Part shown: in pieces, positions 43,144-50,623 of the stretch | How the letters are laid out: the number at the start of each line of letters is the position of its first letter | Position numbering within the stretch: the first letter of the stretch is position 1 | Source: Luteitalea sp. | GTDB taxonomy: Bacteria; Acidobacteriota; Vicinamibacteria; Vicinamibacterales; Vicinamibacteraceae | DNA length: 50,623 bases | Direction: 5' to 3' | NCBI GenBank assembly: GCA_009377605.1 | Contig: WHTT01000047.1 | Location: 1 to 50,623 of the forward strand | Notes under the pieces: model-generated | Seen by the model: the letters and a program-made list of their open reading frames with translations, nothing else | Told to the model about the DNA's origin: nothing | Databases searched by the model: none | Made by a program: the position numbers and the translations under genes

Positions 43144-44097
43144 ATGGAGATGCTCGCGTCTGGGTTTGGGTTCGTCGACGTTCACTATCGTGAAACGCCC
43201 GGAATCATCGCAACTGCCGTGCTACAGGGCGCGTCGGGCGTTACCCTGGTCGATCCCGGACCGGCGGCTTCGCTCGGCGGCTTGCGGGCCGGGTTGGAGG
43301 GGAACGGTATCCGCACGGCGGACGTGGAGGCCATCCTGCTGACGCACATCCACCTGGACCATGCCGGGGCGACCGGGACGCTCGTCCGCGAGAACCCGAG
43401 GATACGCGTCTTCGTCCACGAGCGGGGCGCAAAGCACGTCGTTGACCCGACGCGTCTGCTCGAGAGCGCGCGTCGCCTGTACGGGGATGAGATGGGAGCG
43501 CTGTGGGGCGAGGTGGAAGCGGTGCCGCCGGCCAACGTGACGTCGCTCGAGGGAGGCGAGACGCTCACCGTTGGCGACCGCGAGCTGCGCGTGTTGTACA
43601 CGCCCGGCCACGCCTCGCACCACGTCAGCTACTACGACGCCGCGTCGCGGGTGGCGCTGGTCGGCGATGTGGCAGGGGTGCGCCTTCCCTCATCATCCAT
43701 CGCCCTGCCACCGACGCCGCCACCCGATGTCGACCTCGAAGCGTGGCGCACGAGCACCGCAGGAATTCGCGCGTGGCAGCCAGACACGCTGTTCCTCACG
43801 CACTTTGGACCATTCACGGCGCCGGGCCCTCACCTTGCGGACATGCTCGATCGCCTCGAGCGACTGGCCGTCTCGACGCGCCGGCTGCTCGATGAGCCGG
43901 CCGCCAACGTCGAGGGGGCCAGTGAGCCGCCCGAGGCCGGCGCGGCAGATGAGGCGCGACAACAGCGGTTTGTCGGGGAGCTCCGTCGCGAGCTCCGACG
44001 TCACGTCGATGAGGCAACGCTCCAACGGTATGCGCTCGCGGTTCCCTTCGAGCACTGCTGGCTAGGTCTGGCCCGATACTGGCGGAAGAGAGCGTAG
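43144..44097 (+). CDS. MBL-fold metallohydrolase
   Basis: The 317-residue protein has the metallo-beta-lactamase signature THIHLDHAG (HxHxDH, near 67-75), later metal ligands in LYTPGHASHHVSYYD and VGDVAG, and a final ligand LFLTHFGPF. It resembles the glyoxalase II/RNase-Z-like hydrolases with an extra C-terminal helical part (about 240-317) rich in Arg and Glu. The substrate is unknown. It is divergent from clpS across 139 bp and followed by the LytTR region on the same strand. Confidence 0.9.
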   Translation: MEMLASGFGFVDVHYRETPGIIATAVLQGASGVTLVDPGPAASLGGLRAGLEGNGIRTADVEAILLTHIHLDHAGATGTLVRENPRIRVFVHERGAKHVVDPTRLLESARRLYGDEMGALWGEVEAVPPANVTSLEGGETLTVGDRELRVLYTPGHASHHVSYYDAASRVALVGDVAGVRLPSSSIALPPTPPPDVDLEAWRTSTAGIRAWQPDTLFLTHFGPFTAPGPHLADMLDRLERLAVSTRRLLDEPAANVEGASEPPEAGAADEARQQRFVGELRRELRRHVDEATLQRYALAVPFEHCWLGLARYWRKRA

Positions 44098-44285
44098 AGC
44101 GCGCGCTATCTTCGTGGTTGAGATCATGCGCATGTCCACCCGGGAGGTGTGTGCTGTCTCGGGTCGTGAGACGACTGCCACGACGATGAAAGCGCTGCAG
44201 TCGCCTGGCACGCCGCTCGCTTGTCTCAGGATCTGTTCCGACGTTGGGCCTGTGCACCGCACGGCCTGATCCAACGTCTATATCG

Positions 44286-44540
44286 ATGTCCTTCTGGGAC
44301 CCGCGAGCGGTGGATTGCCGTATTCATGTGCAACTGCTGGACAAAGCGCCACACGCGATTCGGTTGGCGCCTCGCGCGACCCGCGATGCCGTTCACACGA
44401 GCGCAGGGCGTGTGGAGGTTCTCGACGTGTTGCTGGTGTCCGATAACGGACGGCACCTGTCCCAGATCGAGCAAAGAGGCCGACCCCTGTCGGGTGACTT
44501 GTCAGGTGACTTTGGGGCCGCCGTACCCTGGGAGAGGTGA
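44286..44540 (+). CDS. Small hypothetical protein coupled to the LytTR regulator
   Basis: The 84-residue frame from ATG 44286 (MSFWDPRAVDCRIHVQLLDK) ends 4 bases before the LytTR start, giving tight coupling. It has a regular alternating strand pattern and SDNGRHLSQIEQRGRPLSGDLSGDFG near its end, with no known family. Frames longer at the 5' end begin in the preceding gap and look less protein-like. It may be real, or may be a remnant of the receiver domain that normally precedes LytTR. Confidence 0.45.
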   Translation: MSFWDPRAVDCRIHVQLLDKAPHAIRLAPRATRDAVHTSAGRVEVLDVLLVSDNGRHLSQIEQRGRPLSGDLSGDFGAAVPWER

Positions 44541-44544
44541 TGCC

Positions 44545-44976
44545 GTGGCAACAGCGATTGACGCCATGACCGGCCGTATCGTGGTGCGCAACGAGGGGCG
44601 CGCCGCGTTCGTGCGGCCGGACGAGATCAACTGGGTCGAGGCGGAGCGCAACTATGCACGCCTCTACCTCGACCACGGTTCTCACACGATCCGCGAAACG
44701 ATGAAGGACATCGAGGCCAGGCTCGGTGACCAGTTCGTGCGCATCCACCGATGTCACGCTGTGAACGTGACACGCATACGCGAGCTCCGTGCGTCCCGGG
44801 GCGGAGACTACGAGGTTGTGCTCCATGATGGGACGGGCCTGAAGGTTGGCGCGTGCTTCCGAGCGCGCCTGGAGCAGCGGCTGCAGCGCAGTGGGTCCAA
44901 TCCCAGCGAGAACCAGGACGGTCCGCAGGACCTCATCGCGCCAGAACCGGCGACAGCGCTCGTTTTCGGGAACTAG
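44545..44976 (+). CDS. LytTR DNA-binding domain protein without receiver domain
   Basis: The 143-residue protein (GTG 44545, GGGAGAGG upstream) carries one LytTR domain: VRPDEINWVEAERNYARLYLDHGSHTIRETMKDIEARLGDQFVRIHRCHAVNVTRIRELRASRGGDYEVVLHDGTGLKVG. This is the W-E-A-x-x-x-Y strand pattern and the IHRxxxVN motif used for DNA contact by AlgR/LytR-type regulators. The usual N-terminal CheY-like receiver is missing, and a 35-residue disordered tail follows. It would act as a constitutive or protein-regulated DNA binder. No histidine kinase gene is nearby. Confidence 0.88.
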   Translation: MATAIDAMTGRIVVRNEGRAAFVRPDEINWVEAERNYARLYLDHGSHTIRETMKDIEARLGDQFVRIHRCHAVNVTRIRELRASRGGDYEVVLHDGTGLKVGACFRARLEQRLQRSGSNPSENQDGPQDLIAPEPATALVFGN

Positions 44977-44978
44977 CA

Positions 44979-45038
44979 CGGCGCGTTCGGCGCGCCCTAC
45001 CATGAGCGGAAGGTAGGACGCCCCGCCGAGGCGTCCGT
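44979..45038. repeat. Bipartite palindromic intergenic repeat, copy C (arms rearranged)
   Basis: A GGCGCGTTCGGCGCGCC palindrome plus CTACC, a 10-base spacer, then GGTAG and a GGACGCCCCGCCGAGGCGTCC palindrome. It has the inverted arm order of copy B and lies in the 238-bp gap before pruA, which otherwise holds only a short GGGGACAG motif at 45096 and the pruA leader. Confidence 0.7.
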
Positions 45039-45214
45039 TGTCGCCGAACCAGAACGCCCCTTCTCCGGACTGGTTGTGAGCCGCGTGTGCGGAAAGGGGA
45101 CAGGTGTCTCTCGACAGGCGGCCTGCGGTGCTCGAAGCCCGGACCGGGGGCTGATAAACTGGAAAGGATATTGGTGTGGAATTCATCGAACCACGACATA
45201 GGACCTGAGACCCC

Positions 45215-46924
45215 ATGGCTACTCCGACCCAGGACATCCCCGCCGCAACACCCAGCGTTGCGGAGCTTTCCCCGGGCGCTGCGCCCTCGTCCGTTGGCGC
45301 CTTTTCAAGCCGTCGTCACGTGCCCGCGCCCGTGAACGAGCCCGTGCGCTCCTACGCGCCGGGCACCGGGGAGCGTACGATGCTCAAGGCGCGGCTCGCC
45401 GCAATCGCAGCCGAGCGCGTCGAGATTCCCATCATCATTGGCGGCAACGAGTACCGCACCGGTAACCTGGGACATGCGGTCATGCCGCACGATCACGGCC
45501 ATGTGCTGGCTGATTGGCATCGAGCAACGCCTGAGCTGGTCGAGCGCGCCCTGGAGGCGGCACGGCAGGCGCACCAGGAGTGGTCGCGCTGGCCATGGGA
45601 AGACCGCGCCGCCGTATTCCTCCGTGCGGCAGAGCTGCTCGCAACGACCTGGCGCGACACGCTCAACGCCGCGACCATGCTTGGTCAGTCGAAGACGCCG
45701 TTCCAGGCGGAAATCGACTCAGCCTGCGAGCTCATCGACTTCTATCGGTTCAACGCGGCGTATGCGCAAGCGCTGTATGGAGAGCAGCCAATCAGCAGCG
45801 CGGGCGTCTGGAACACGATGGAGTATCGCCCACTCGAGGGCTTCGTCTACGCGGTGTCGCCATTCAACTTCACCGCCATTGGGGGGAACCTCACCGGTTC
45901 GCCCGCCCTGATGGGAAACGTGGTCATCTGGAAGCCGGCGTCGACCTCGGTGCTGAGCGCGTACTACACGATGCGCCTGCTCGAAGCGGCCGGGCTGCCA
46001 CCTGGAGTCATCAACTTCGTACCGGGCGACGCAGTGGCTATCTCAGGGCGCTTGCTCTCGGACCCAGATCTCGCGGGCGTGCACTTCACGGGGAGCACGG
46101 AAGTCTTCAACTCGATGTGGAAGACGATCGGCGACCAGATGGCCCGCTATCGCTCGTACCCGCGCGTGGTGGGCGAGACGGGCGGGAAGAACTTCGTCGT
46201 CGTTCACAGGTCAGCGGACGCGCACGCGGCTGCGGTGGCGATCGTCCGGGGGGCCTACGAATACCAGGGACAGAAGTGCTCGGCCGCAAGCCGCGTCTAC
46301 GTGCCGCGCTCGCTTTGGCCGGAAGTGCGCGACCGTATCGTCGCAATGGTCGAGGACATTGCGATGGGCGACATCCGCGATTTTCGGAACTTCATGGGCG
46401 CCGTCATCGATGCGCGCTCGTTCGAGAAGATCAGCGGATACCTCGAGGGGGCACGGCGCAACGCAAAGATCCTTGCGGGTGGCCAGGCCGATGATCGGCA
46501 AGGCTGGTTCATACAGCCAACGCTCATCGAAACCGATGACCCGGCCCACCGCCTTCTGTGTGAAGAGATCTTCGGCCCCGTCGTCACCGCCTACGTTTAC
46601 GAGGATGATCGCTACGTCGAGACCATGCAGCTCGTCGACCGAACATCGCCATACGCGCTCACCGGAGCCGTCTTTGCACGAGACCGGCAGGCGATTCGTG
46701 TCGCGGCGGACATCTTGCGCAACGCGGCGGGAAACTTCTACATCAACGACAAGCCCACCGGTGCGGTAGTCGGGCAGCAGCCGTTCGGCGGCGCCCGCGC
46801 GTCCGGGACCAACGACAAAGCCGGCTCGAAGCTCAACCTCCTGCGGTGGGTCAGCACACGATCCGTCAAGGAGACGTTCGTCCCGCCGACGGATTACCGC
46901 TATCCGTTCATGCTTGAAGAGTGA
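45215..46924 (+). CDS. pruA: L-glutamate gamma-semialdehyde (1-pyrroline-5-carboxylate) dehydrogenase
   Basis: The 569-residue protein has the ALDH fold: NAD-binding VAVSPFNFTAIGGNLTGSPALMGNVVIWKPAS-type segment (YAVSPFNFTAIGGN), GVHFTGSTEVFNSMWKTIG and VVGETGGKNFVVVH with the catalytic glutamate. The catalytic cysteine is Cys355 in EYQGQKCSAASRVYVP. EEIFGPVVTAYVYED and the C-terminal NFYINDKPTGAVVGQQPFGGARASGTNDKAGSKLNLLRWVSTRSVKETFVPP match the P5CDH group (TIGR01236-type). It oxidises glutamate semialdehyde from proline breakdown to glutamate. No putA/proline dehydrogenase gene is in the window. The first 45 residues are Ala/Pro/Ser-rich and unlike the family, so a later start (ATG 45380) is possible. 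Confidence 0.95.
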   Translation: MATPTQDIPAATPSVAELSPGAAPSSVGAFSSRRHVPAPVNEPVRSYAPGTGERTMLKARLAAIAAERVEIPIIIGGNEYRTGNLGHAVMPHDHGHVLADWHRATPELVERALEAARQAHQEWSRWPWEDRAAVFLRAAELLATTWRDTLNAATMLGQSKTPFQAEIDSACELIDFYRFNAAYAQALYGEQPISSAGVWNTMEYRPLEGFVYAVSPFNFTAIGGNLTGSPALMGNVVIWKPASTSVLSAYYTMRLLEAAGLPPGVINFVPGDAVAISGRLLSDPDLAGVHFTGSTEVFNSMWKTIGDQMARYRSYPRVVGETGGKNFVVVHRSADAHAAAVAIVRGAYEYQGQKCSAASRVYVPRSLWPEVRDRIVAMVEDIAMGDIRDFRNFMGAVIDARSFEKISGYLEGARRNAKILAGGQADDRQGWFIQPTLIETDDPAHRLLCEEIFGPVVTAYVYEDDRYVETMQLVDRTSPYALTGAVFARDRQAIRVAADILRNAAGNFYINDKPTGAVVGQQPFGGARASGTNDKAGSKLNLLRWVSTRSVKETFVPPTDYRYPFMLEE

Positions 46925-46935
46925 TGCGCGCTGAG

Positions 46936-46956
46936 AAAAGGAACCGGGTACCTTTT
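46936..46956. terminator. Candidate bidirectional terminator between pruA and the DUF2235 gene
   Basis: AAAAGG-AACCGGGTA-CCTTTT forms a 6-bp stem whose arms are A-rich on one side and T-rich on the other, typical of a two-way terminator. It is 12 bp past the pruA stop and 24 bp from the convergent DUF2235 stop. Confidence 0.55.
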
Positions 46957-46979
46957 CACCCCTGTCCCTACGTTCGGCA

Positions 46980-48578
46980 TCATCCTACGTGACGGGGACG
47001 ATGCTGACCGTCGAGTGTCACCAACGATTGCCGCACCTGCTTCAACGCCGCTCTCAGATCGCGCTGGAGGGCGAACCAGAAACAGGAGAACTTCGCGCTC
47101 ATCGTGCGATCTGCGATGAGCGACATGACATACGCGGCAATCAGACCTGCAGAGAGCCAGGCAGCGAGGCGTAGATTCGACAGGAGCACCCGGACAATGT
47201 CGATCGCCGTCTGGAGCGGGCTCGTCACCAAGCCGGCGATGAGACGGCCCAGGTTTGCGAAGAGCGTGCCCGGATCGAGCAGGGCGGGGAGGCTGTTCCC
47301 ACCCGCTGCGGCGATCAGGACGAGCGTGCACGTCACGAGGTAGAGGTAGTACGAGAGCCGCCCGACGAACACCGCGCGCCGGACGCCAGAGAGCAGCGGC
47401 TCCGCGTATCGCAGCTGCACGACCTCTTGAAGCGCCGTCGTGCGTGCGCCCCGGAAGGCATCGGCCTCAGATCGCAACGACGAGGTGAAGACCAGCGACG
47501 CACCCGTGGGCACGTTCCCTGGAGCGTAGTCGTCGGTGCCGTGGGCGATACGCTCCAGCGCGGTGACATGTACCTTTGGTGCAACGCCGTTGGCTTGGCA
47601 GATGGCGTGGGTGTCACGCGGCTTCCACCGGTAGAAGATGCCCAAGCCGGCGCGCGGGTCGTACAACTTGTCGTCTGCATTCGCGTGCTGGCTGTAAGCT
47701 TCACGCTCCTCGACGTTGAAGCGCAGGCCGGCTCGCTCTGCTTCTGTCATCATCCAGTCCAGCGCCACCAGCGACAATCCTTGCTTTGGATAGCCGCCGC
47801 CCACGTTCGAGTGCGCTCCCGCGAACCAGACTTGCGTGATGCGCCCGTTGGCCTCCTGCGTTTCATCCCACAGCAGCGGATTGAACGAGTGGCGCCCATC
47901 GTCGAGGGCGAGCGCGTGGCACGCGCGGTCCACGAGCGGGCTGAGACGGTAGTCCGGGAACTTGTACCGGTAGACCACGGTGTTGAGGATGTCGCTGAGG
48001 TGAAAGGGCAGCCCGACGGCGTCTACGGTATCCCAGACACCGACGAAGCGAATGCGCGCCTCGTCACCCAGGCAGCATGCCTTCTTGAATGCCTCCAGCC
48101 GCTTGTCGTCTGGTGGACCGAAGAGCACGCGGGCGAGCGACGTGCGATACCGGTAGCGATAGAGGCGATAGGCTCGTGCCACCGCTCGGTGTAGATCGCG
48201 GGTCGTAGGGGTCTTCGACGTGTCGAGGATTCCACACGTGGCGATGAGGCCCGCCAACGTCCGCACGGTGAACGCGCCGCGGCTGAAGCCGAAGATAAAA
48301 ATCTGATCTCCTGGGTCGTAGATGCGAACCAGCTCCTTGTAGAGCTGCTTGACGTTGCGGCTCAATCCATAACCGCTCATTCCCGCGATGATCTTGATTG
48401 GCTTGAAGTTCTCCGTCCCCACGCCATCGTCGTAGAAGGCCACCTGCGGTCTGAGGCCAGGGTCGACACGATGTCCATTGAGGTCGACGGCCTCGTAGAG
48501 CTTGAACACGTTCGTGCCCCGCCCTTTGATAGCGGTGTTTCCGGTTCCATCGGAGCAGACGACGATGTTCTTGGCCAT
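46980..48578 (-). CDS. DUF2235 family hydrolase with C-terminal membrane helices
   Basis: The 532-residue protein has the DUF2235 alpha/beta-hydrolase pattern: KNIVVCSDGTGNTAIKGRGTNVFKLYEA at the start, nucleophile elbow IFGFSRGAFTVR (GxSxG), VGVWDTVDAVG and WFAGAHSNVGGGYP with the catalytic histidine region. It is related to Tle1-type phospholipase effectors, but no type VI secretion or VgrG gene is nearby. Residues about 405-500 have two or three hydrophobic helices (YYLYLVTCTLVLIAAAGG, AAWLSAGLIAAYVMSLIA), so it is probably membrane-attached. A lipase or esterase role is likely, target unknown. Confidence 0.9.
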   Translation of the reverse strand: MAKNIVVCSDGTGNTAIKGRGTNVFKLYEAVDLNGHRVDPGLRPQVAFYDDGVGTENFKPIKIIAGMSGYGLSRNVKQLYKELVRIYDPGDQIFIFGFSRGAFTVRTLAGLIATCGILDTSKTPTTRDLHRAVARAYRLYRYRYRTSLARVLFGPPDDKRLEAFKKACCLGDEARIRFVGVWDTVDAVGLPFHLSDILNTVVYRYKFPDYRLSPLVDRACHALALDDGRHSFNPLLWDETQEANGRITQVWFAGAHSNVGGGYPKQGLSLVALDWMMTEAERAGLRFNVEEREAYSQHANADDKLYDPRAGLGIFYRWKPRDTHAICQANGVAPKVHVTALERIAHGTDDYAPGNVPTGASLVFTSSLRSEADAFRGARTTALQEVVQLRYAEPLLSGVRRAVFVGRLSYYLYLVTCTLVLIAAAGGNSLPALLDPGTLFANLGRLIAGLVTSPLQTAIDIVRVLLSNLRLAAWLSAGLIAAYVMSLIADRTMSAKFSCFWFALQRDLRAALKQVRQSLVTLDGQHRPRHVG

Positions 48579-48682
48579 GAGGCACCTCGTGCGCGCTGCC
48601 GCCGAGCCCGGGAGACGACCCAGGCCGAGAGGCTACATACAATAACGACGCGAGGCCGCCAACCGATCGCGGGGCGCTGGGC

Positions 48683-49345
48683 TTATGTCTTGCGGAGCTT
48701 CCGAAGCGATTCCCGGAATACCTCGAGCACAGCCTGTGCACTGTCCGTCCGGATTTGCAGGAGGACCGCGGTTAGCATGTCAGCCGTAAGCCCGGGAAAC
48801 GCAAGGCTTGTCGAGGCTTCGGTGTATTCCGTTCTGGTGAGCTGATATATCGAGGCACGTGGCTCTTTGAATCGCCACACTTCCGGCACGCCGAGCTTGG
48901 CGTAGAACGCGAGCTTTCGTTTGGAGCTGTGAGAAACGTCGATTTCGACGACGACGTCCGGTGGTGGATCGACGGCGAGATCGAGATCCATCTTTCCTAC
49001 GACTTGGGCCGCATGTTGCACGTAGAAGCAGGTGTCAGGCTCGGCGCCTTGCTTCAAAGCCGGCTCCTTGAAGGTGGTTGAGCCAAAGCTCTCCACGTTC
49101 ATCTTCAGCTCGCTGGCGAGCACATCCGCGACGCGCGACACGAACGCGGTGTATCTTCCATGCCTGGACGAAGGGCTCATGATCTCCAACCTCCCCTGGT
49201 CGTAGGTGAGTCGGACGGCGTAGCCATCGCCCAGATCAGCTAGAAGCTGCTCGTACTCTGCCCAGGAGACGTCGGGAATGATCAAAGTGCTGCCGGCCGG
49301 CAGATGCCGAATGGCATCGACATAGGTGACCGCCTGCGTCGGCAT
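48683..49345 (-). CDS. Uma2-family (DUF820) PD-(D/E)xK nuclease-like protein
   Basis: The 220-residue protein has the Uma2 core: YAVRLTYDQGRLEIMSPSSRHGRYTAFVSRVADVLASEL, then GAEPDTCFYV, and PDVVVEIDVSHSSKRKLAFYAKLGVPEVWRFKEP, the PD...(D/E)xK pattern of this large cyanobacterial/planctomycete/acidobacterial family. ATG 49345 (MPTQAVTYVDAIRHL) with GGGAG upstream is preferred; the frame extends to 49384. Members are mostly uncharacterised and often in many copies; a restriction or mobile-element role is suspected. It is divergent from corA across 223 bp that contains a triple GGTGACCAC repeat. Confidence 0.88.
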   Translation of the reverse strand: MPTQAVTYVDAIRHLPAGSTLIIPDVSWAEYEQLLADLGDGYAVRLTYDQGRLEIMSPSSRHGRYTAFVSRVADVLASELKMNVESFGSTTFKEPALKQGAEPDTCFYVQHAAQVVGKMDLDLAVDPPPDVVVEIDVSHSSKRKLAFYAKLGVPEVWRFKEPRASIYQLTRTEYTEASTSLAFPGLTADMLTAVLLQIRTDSAQAVLEVFRESLRKLRKT

Positions 49346-49480
49346 GGTTGCTCCCTGCAAAGAAGAAGCTGCGTAGGAACTCATTATACGTCCGCTCCGG
49401 CTACGCGTCGGGCACCCTCGAGGGGCGCCCCCTGCTCTTTCGACGACGATGCCATCGTCCCGAGGCGAGTGTCAATCGGT

Positions 49481-49519
49481 CGGTGACCACATCGGCCGGT
49501 GACCACGGCCGGTGACCAC
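49481..49519. repeat. Three direct CGGTGACCAC repeats upstream of corA
   Basis: CGGTGACCAC occurs at 49481, 49497 and 49510, spaced 16 and 13 bases, the last 50 bases before ATG 49569. Short iterated repeats in a divergent promoter region suggest binding sites for a regulator, though simple slippage is also possible. Confidence 0.45.
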
Positions 49520-49568
49520 GCGACGGCGCCCGGCCGGTATACTCATCGCCCAGGCCGCGATCTCAGCG

Positions 49569-50534
49569 ATGATTAGCGTCTTCGCCCACGTCGATGACCA
49601 TACACGACAGGCCGACCGCGTCGACCCCCAGTGGTTGGCGCCAGACAGCCTCGTCAACCTCTGGGTGGACATCGCGCTGCCCGAACCCGCGGCTGAAGAC
49701 CTGCTGAGCGGCCTCTTCCGGTTCCACGAGCTATCGATCGAGGACGCGATTGCCGAGGTGCATCATCCGAAGATCGAGTCCTATGATGACTACCTCTACC
49801 TGGTTCTTCACGGCATTGCGTACCAGGCGGGCGGCGAGGCATTTGCCACCCACGACGTCGACTTCTTTCTTGGGCAACACTACCTGGTGACCGTGCACGA
49901 CGGCACGTCGCGCTCGATCGCGCGGATCAAAGACCTATGCATCAGAAACGAACGGCTGCTCGGTGAAGGCCCGGGTGCGCTGATGCATCGCATTGTCGAC
50001 ACGATGGTCGACCATTACGCCCCGGAGTTGGACCAGCTCGAAGATCGGCTCGAGGCGCTGGAAGACGATGTACTGGAAGGACGAGACAAAGATATCGTCC
50101 GAAGAATCATGGAGCTGAAGCGCGATGTCGGTCTGCTGAAACGGATCACGGTGCCGCAGCGTGACGCCGTGGCGCGGCTCGCTCGCCGCGAGTACGTCGC
50201 GATTGAGGAGCCGCTGGCCTACCGCTTCCGCGATGTCTATGACCATCTCGTGCGCTTCACCGAGGAGGCCAATACCTTCCACGACCGCGTGACAGCGCTG
50301 CTCGATGCGCACCTGTCGTTCATGTCGAACCGGCTGAACGAGGTGATGAAGGTGCTCACGCTCATTGCCACTATCTTCATGCCGCTCACCGTGCTTACTG
50401 GGCTTTACGGCATGAACGTCACGCTTCCCTTGATGCCAGGCGGGGATCACGCCCAGTTCTGGTGGATCGGAGGCATGATGGGGACCCTCGGGCTTGGGAT
50501 GGGTTGGTGGTTTCATCGGCGCCGATGGTGGTGA
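49569..50534 (+). CDS. corA: CorA-type magnesium/divalent cation transporter
   Basis: The 321-residue protein has the long cytoplasmic helical domain (MISVFAHVDDHTRQ..., DLCIRNERLLGEGPGALMHRIVDTMVDHYAPELDQLEDRLEALEDDVLE), then two C-terminal helices. The GMN signature lies in LTGLYGMNVTLPLMPGG between them, the Mg-selective pore entrance. A KRDVGLLKRITVPQRDAVARL segment is the conserved helix. ATG 49569 (MISVFAHV) is chosen over the in-frame GTG 49512, which would start inside the repeats. It ends 36 bp before another palindromic repeat. Confidence 0.93.
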   Translation: MISVFAHVDDHTRQADRVDPQWLAPDSLVNLWVDIALPEPAAEDLLSGLFRFHELSIEDAIAEVHHPKIESYDDYLYLVLHGIAYQAGGEAFATHDVDFFLGQHYLVTVHDGTSRSIARIKDLCIRNERLLGEGPGALMHRIVDTMVDHYAPELDQLEDRLEALEDDVLEGRDKDIVRRIMELKRDVGLLKRITVPQRDAVARLARREYVAIEEPLAYRFRDVYDHLVRFTEEANTFHDRVTALLDAHLSFMSNRLNEVMKVLTLIATIFMPLTVLTGLYGMNVTLPLMPGGDHAQFWWIGGMMGTLGLGMGWWFHRRRWW

Positions 50535-50570
50535 GTGATCTGCAGCGCCACGCGGATTCTACAGCCAACA

Positions 50571-50623
50571 GGTAGGGCCGCCTCGCCGAGGCGGCCGTGA
50601 CGGCGCGGGAGGCTGACGCGCCC
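50571..50623. repeat. Bipartite palindromic intergenic repeat, copy D (cut by window end)
   Basis: GGTAGGGCCGCCTCGCCGAG and the following GGCGGCCGTGACGGCGCG match copy A (2045-2099) almost base for base. The right half is cut off by the end of the window. Confidence 0.8.

Noticed and set aside
44126-44269. 47-codon frame between the MBL and LytTR genes
   Set aside because: No ribosome site, no coupling and no family; the composition is that of random high-GC frames.
46980-48578. Calling the DUF2235 protein a type VI secretion effector (Tle1)
   Set aside because: No VgrG, PAAR, chaperone or immunity gene is nearby, and the protein has its own membrane helices.

Overview
The window is GC-rich bacterial chromosomal DNA with a dense mix of housekeeping, secreted-hydrolase and transport genes. 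The gene set points to Acidobacteriota, probably the Vicinamibacteria side. The signs are two large ADOP-type MacB/FtsX-like permeases (one behind a PadR regulator), a secreted tricorn-protease homologue, M14 peptidase and acetyl-xylan-esterase-like hydrolases with signal peptides, and palindromic repeats between genes. This placement is inference from gene content; no rRNA, tRNA or CRISPR array was seen.

Layout. 1-3.5 kb: 5' part of a PQQ-like beta-propeller gene (minus strand, runs off the window), an insertion-sequence-like end, an ECF sigma factor with a tiny membrane partner, a membrane protein, an isoprenylcysteine-methyltransferase-like gene broken by an amber codon, and a secreted protein. 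3.6-9.3 kb: GMC oxidoreductase, exonuclease III, a LolA-like secreted protein, a secreted alpha/beta hydrolase, then a 159-bp palindromic element. 9.5-15 kb: tricorn homologue, AraC remnant, VOC protein, DUF4143 ATPase. 15-24 kb: PadR-ADOP operon with a visible promoter and operator, GH16 glucanase, GNAT, DUF1697, a second ADOP permease, serB. 24-33 kb: NtrC-type remnant, M14 peptidase, DUF3604 protein, OsmC, a zinc-ribbon protein with an Arg-rich tail, a conserved two-gene nucleotidyltransferase module, a methyltransferase. 33-38 kb: an SDR fragment joined to an HxlR regulator, an alditol-oxidase-like flavoenzyme, and a modE/modABC molybdate locus whose divergent start codons overlap. 38-50.6 kb: uxaC, the clpS-clpA-grpE operon, an MBL hydrolase, a solo LytTR regulator, pruA, a DUF2235 hydrolase, a Uma2 nuclease and corA.

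How genes work together. clpS-clpA-grpE is a proteostasis operon. modABC imports molybdate under a ModE-like regulator, and a Mo-box-like palindrome lies beyond the 3' end of modE rather than between modE and modA. PadR very likely represses itself and the downstream ADOP permease. The tricorn homologue, M14 peptidase, GH16 and the esterase suggest scavenging of peptides and plant or fungal polysaccharides.

Two themes stand out. First, the window is scarred: four genes are truncated or interrupted (ICMT-like, AraC N-terminus, NtrC C-terminus, SDR C-terminus), several exactly at a junction with an intact gene. Second, a family of bipartite palindromes of the form GTAG-palindrome-spacer-palindrome-CTAC sits in at least six intergenic gaps. 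The best candidates for undescribed biology are the Mo-box/antisense layout at modE-modABC, the 94-aa protein plus nucleotidyltransferase pair, and the palindromic repeat families.
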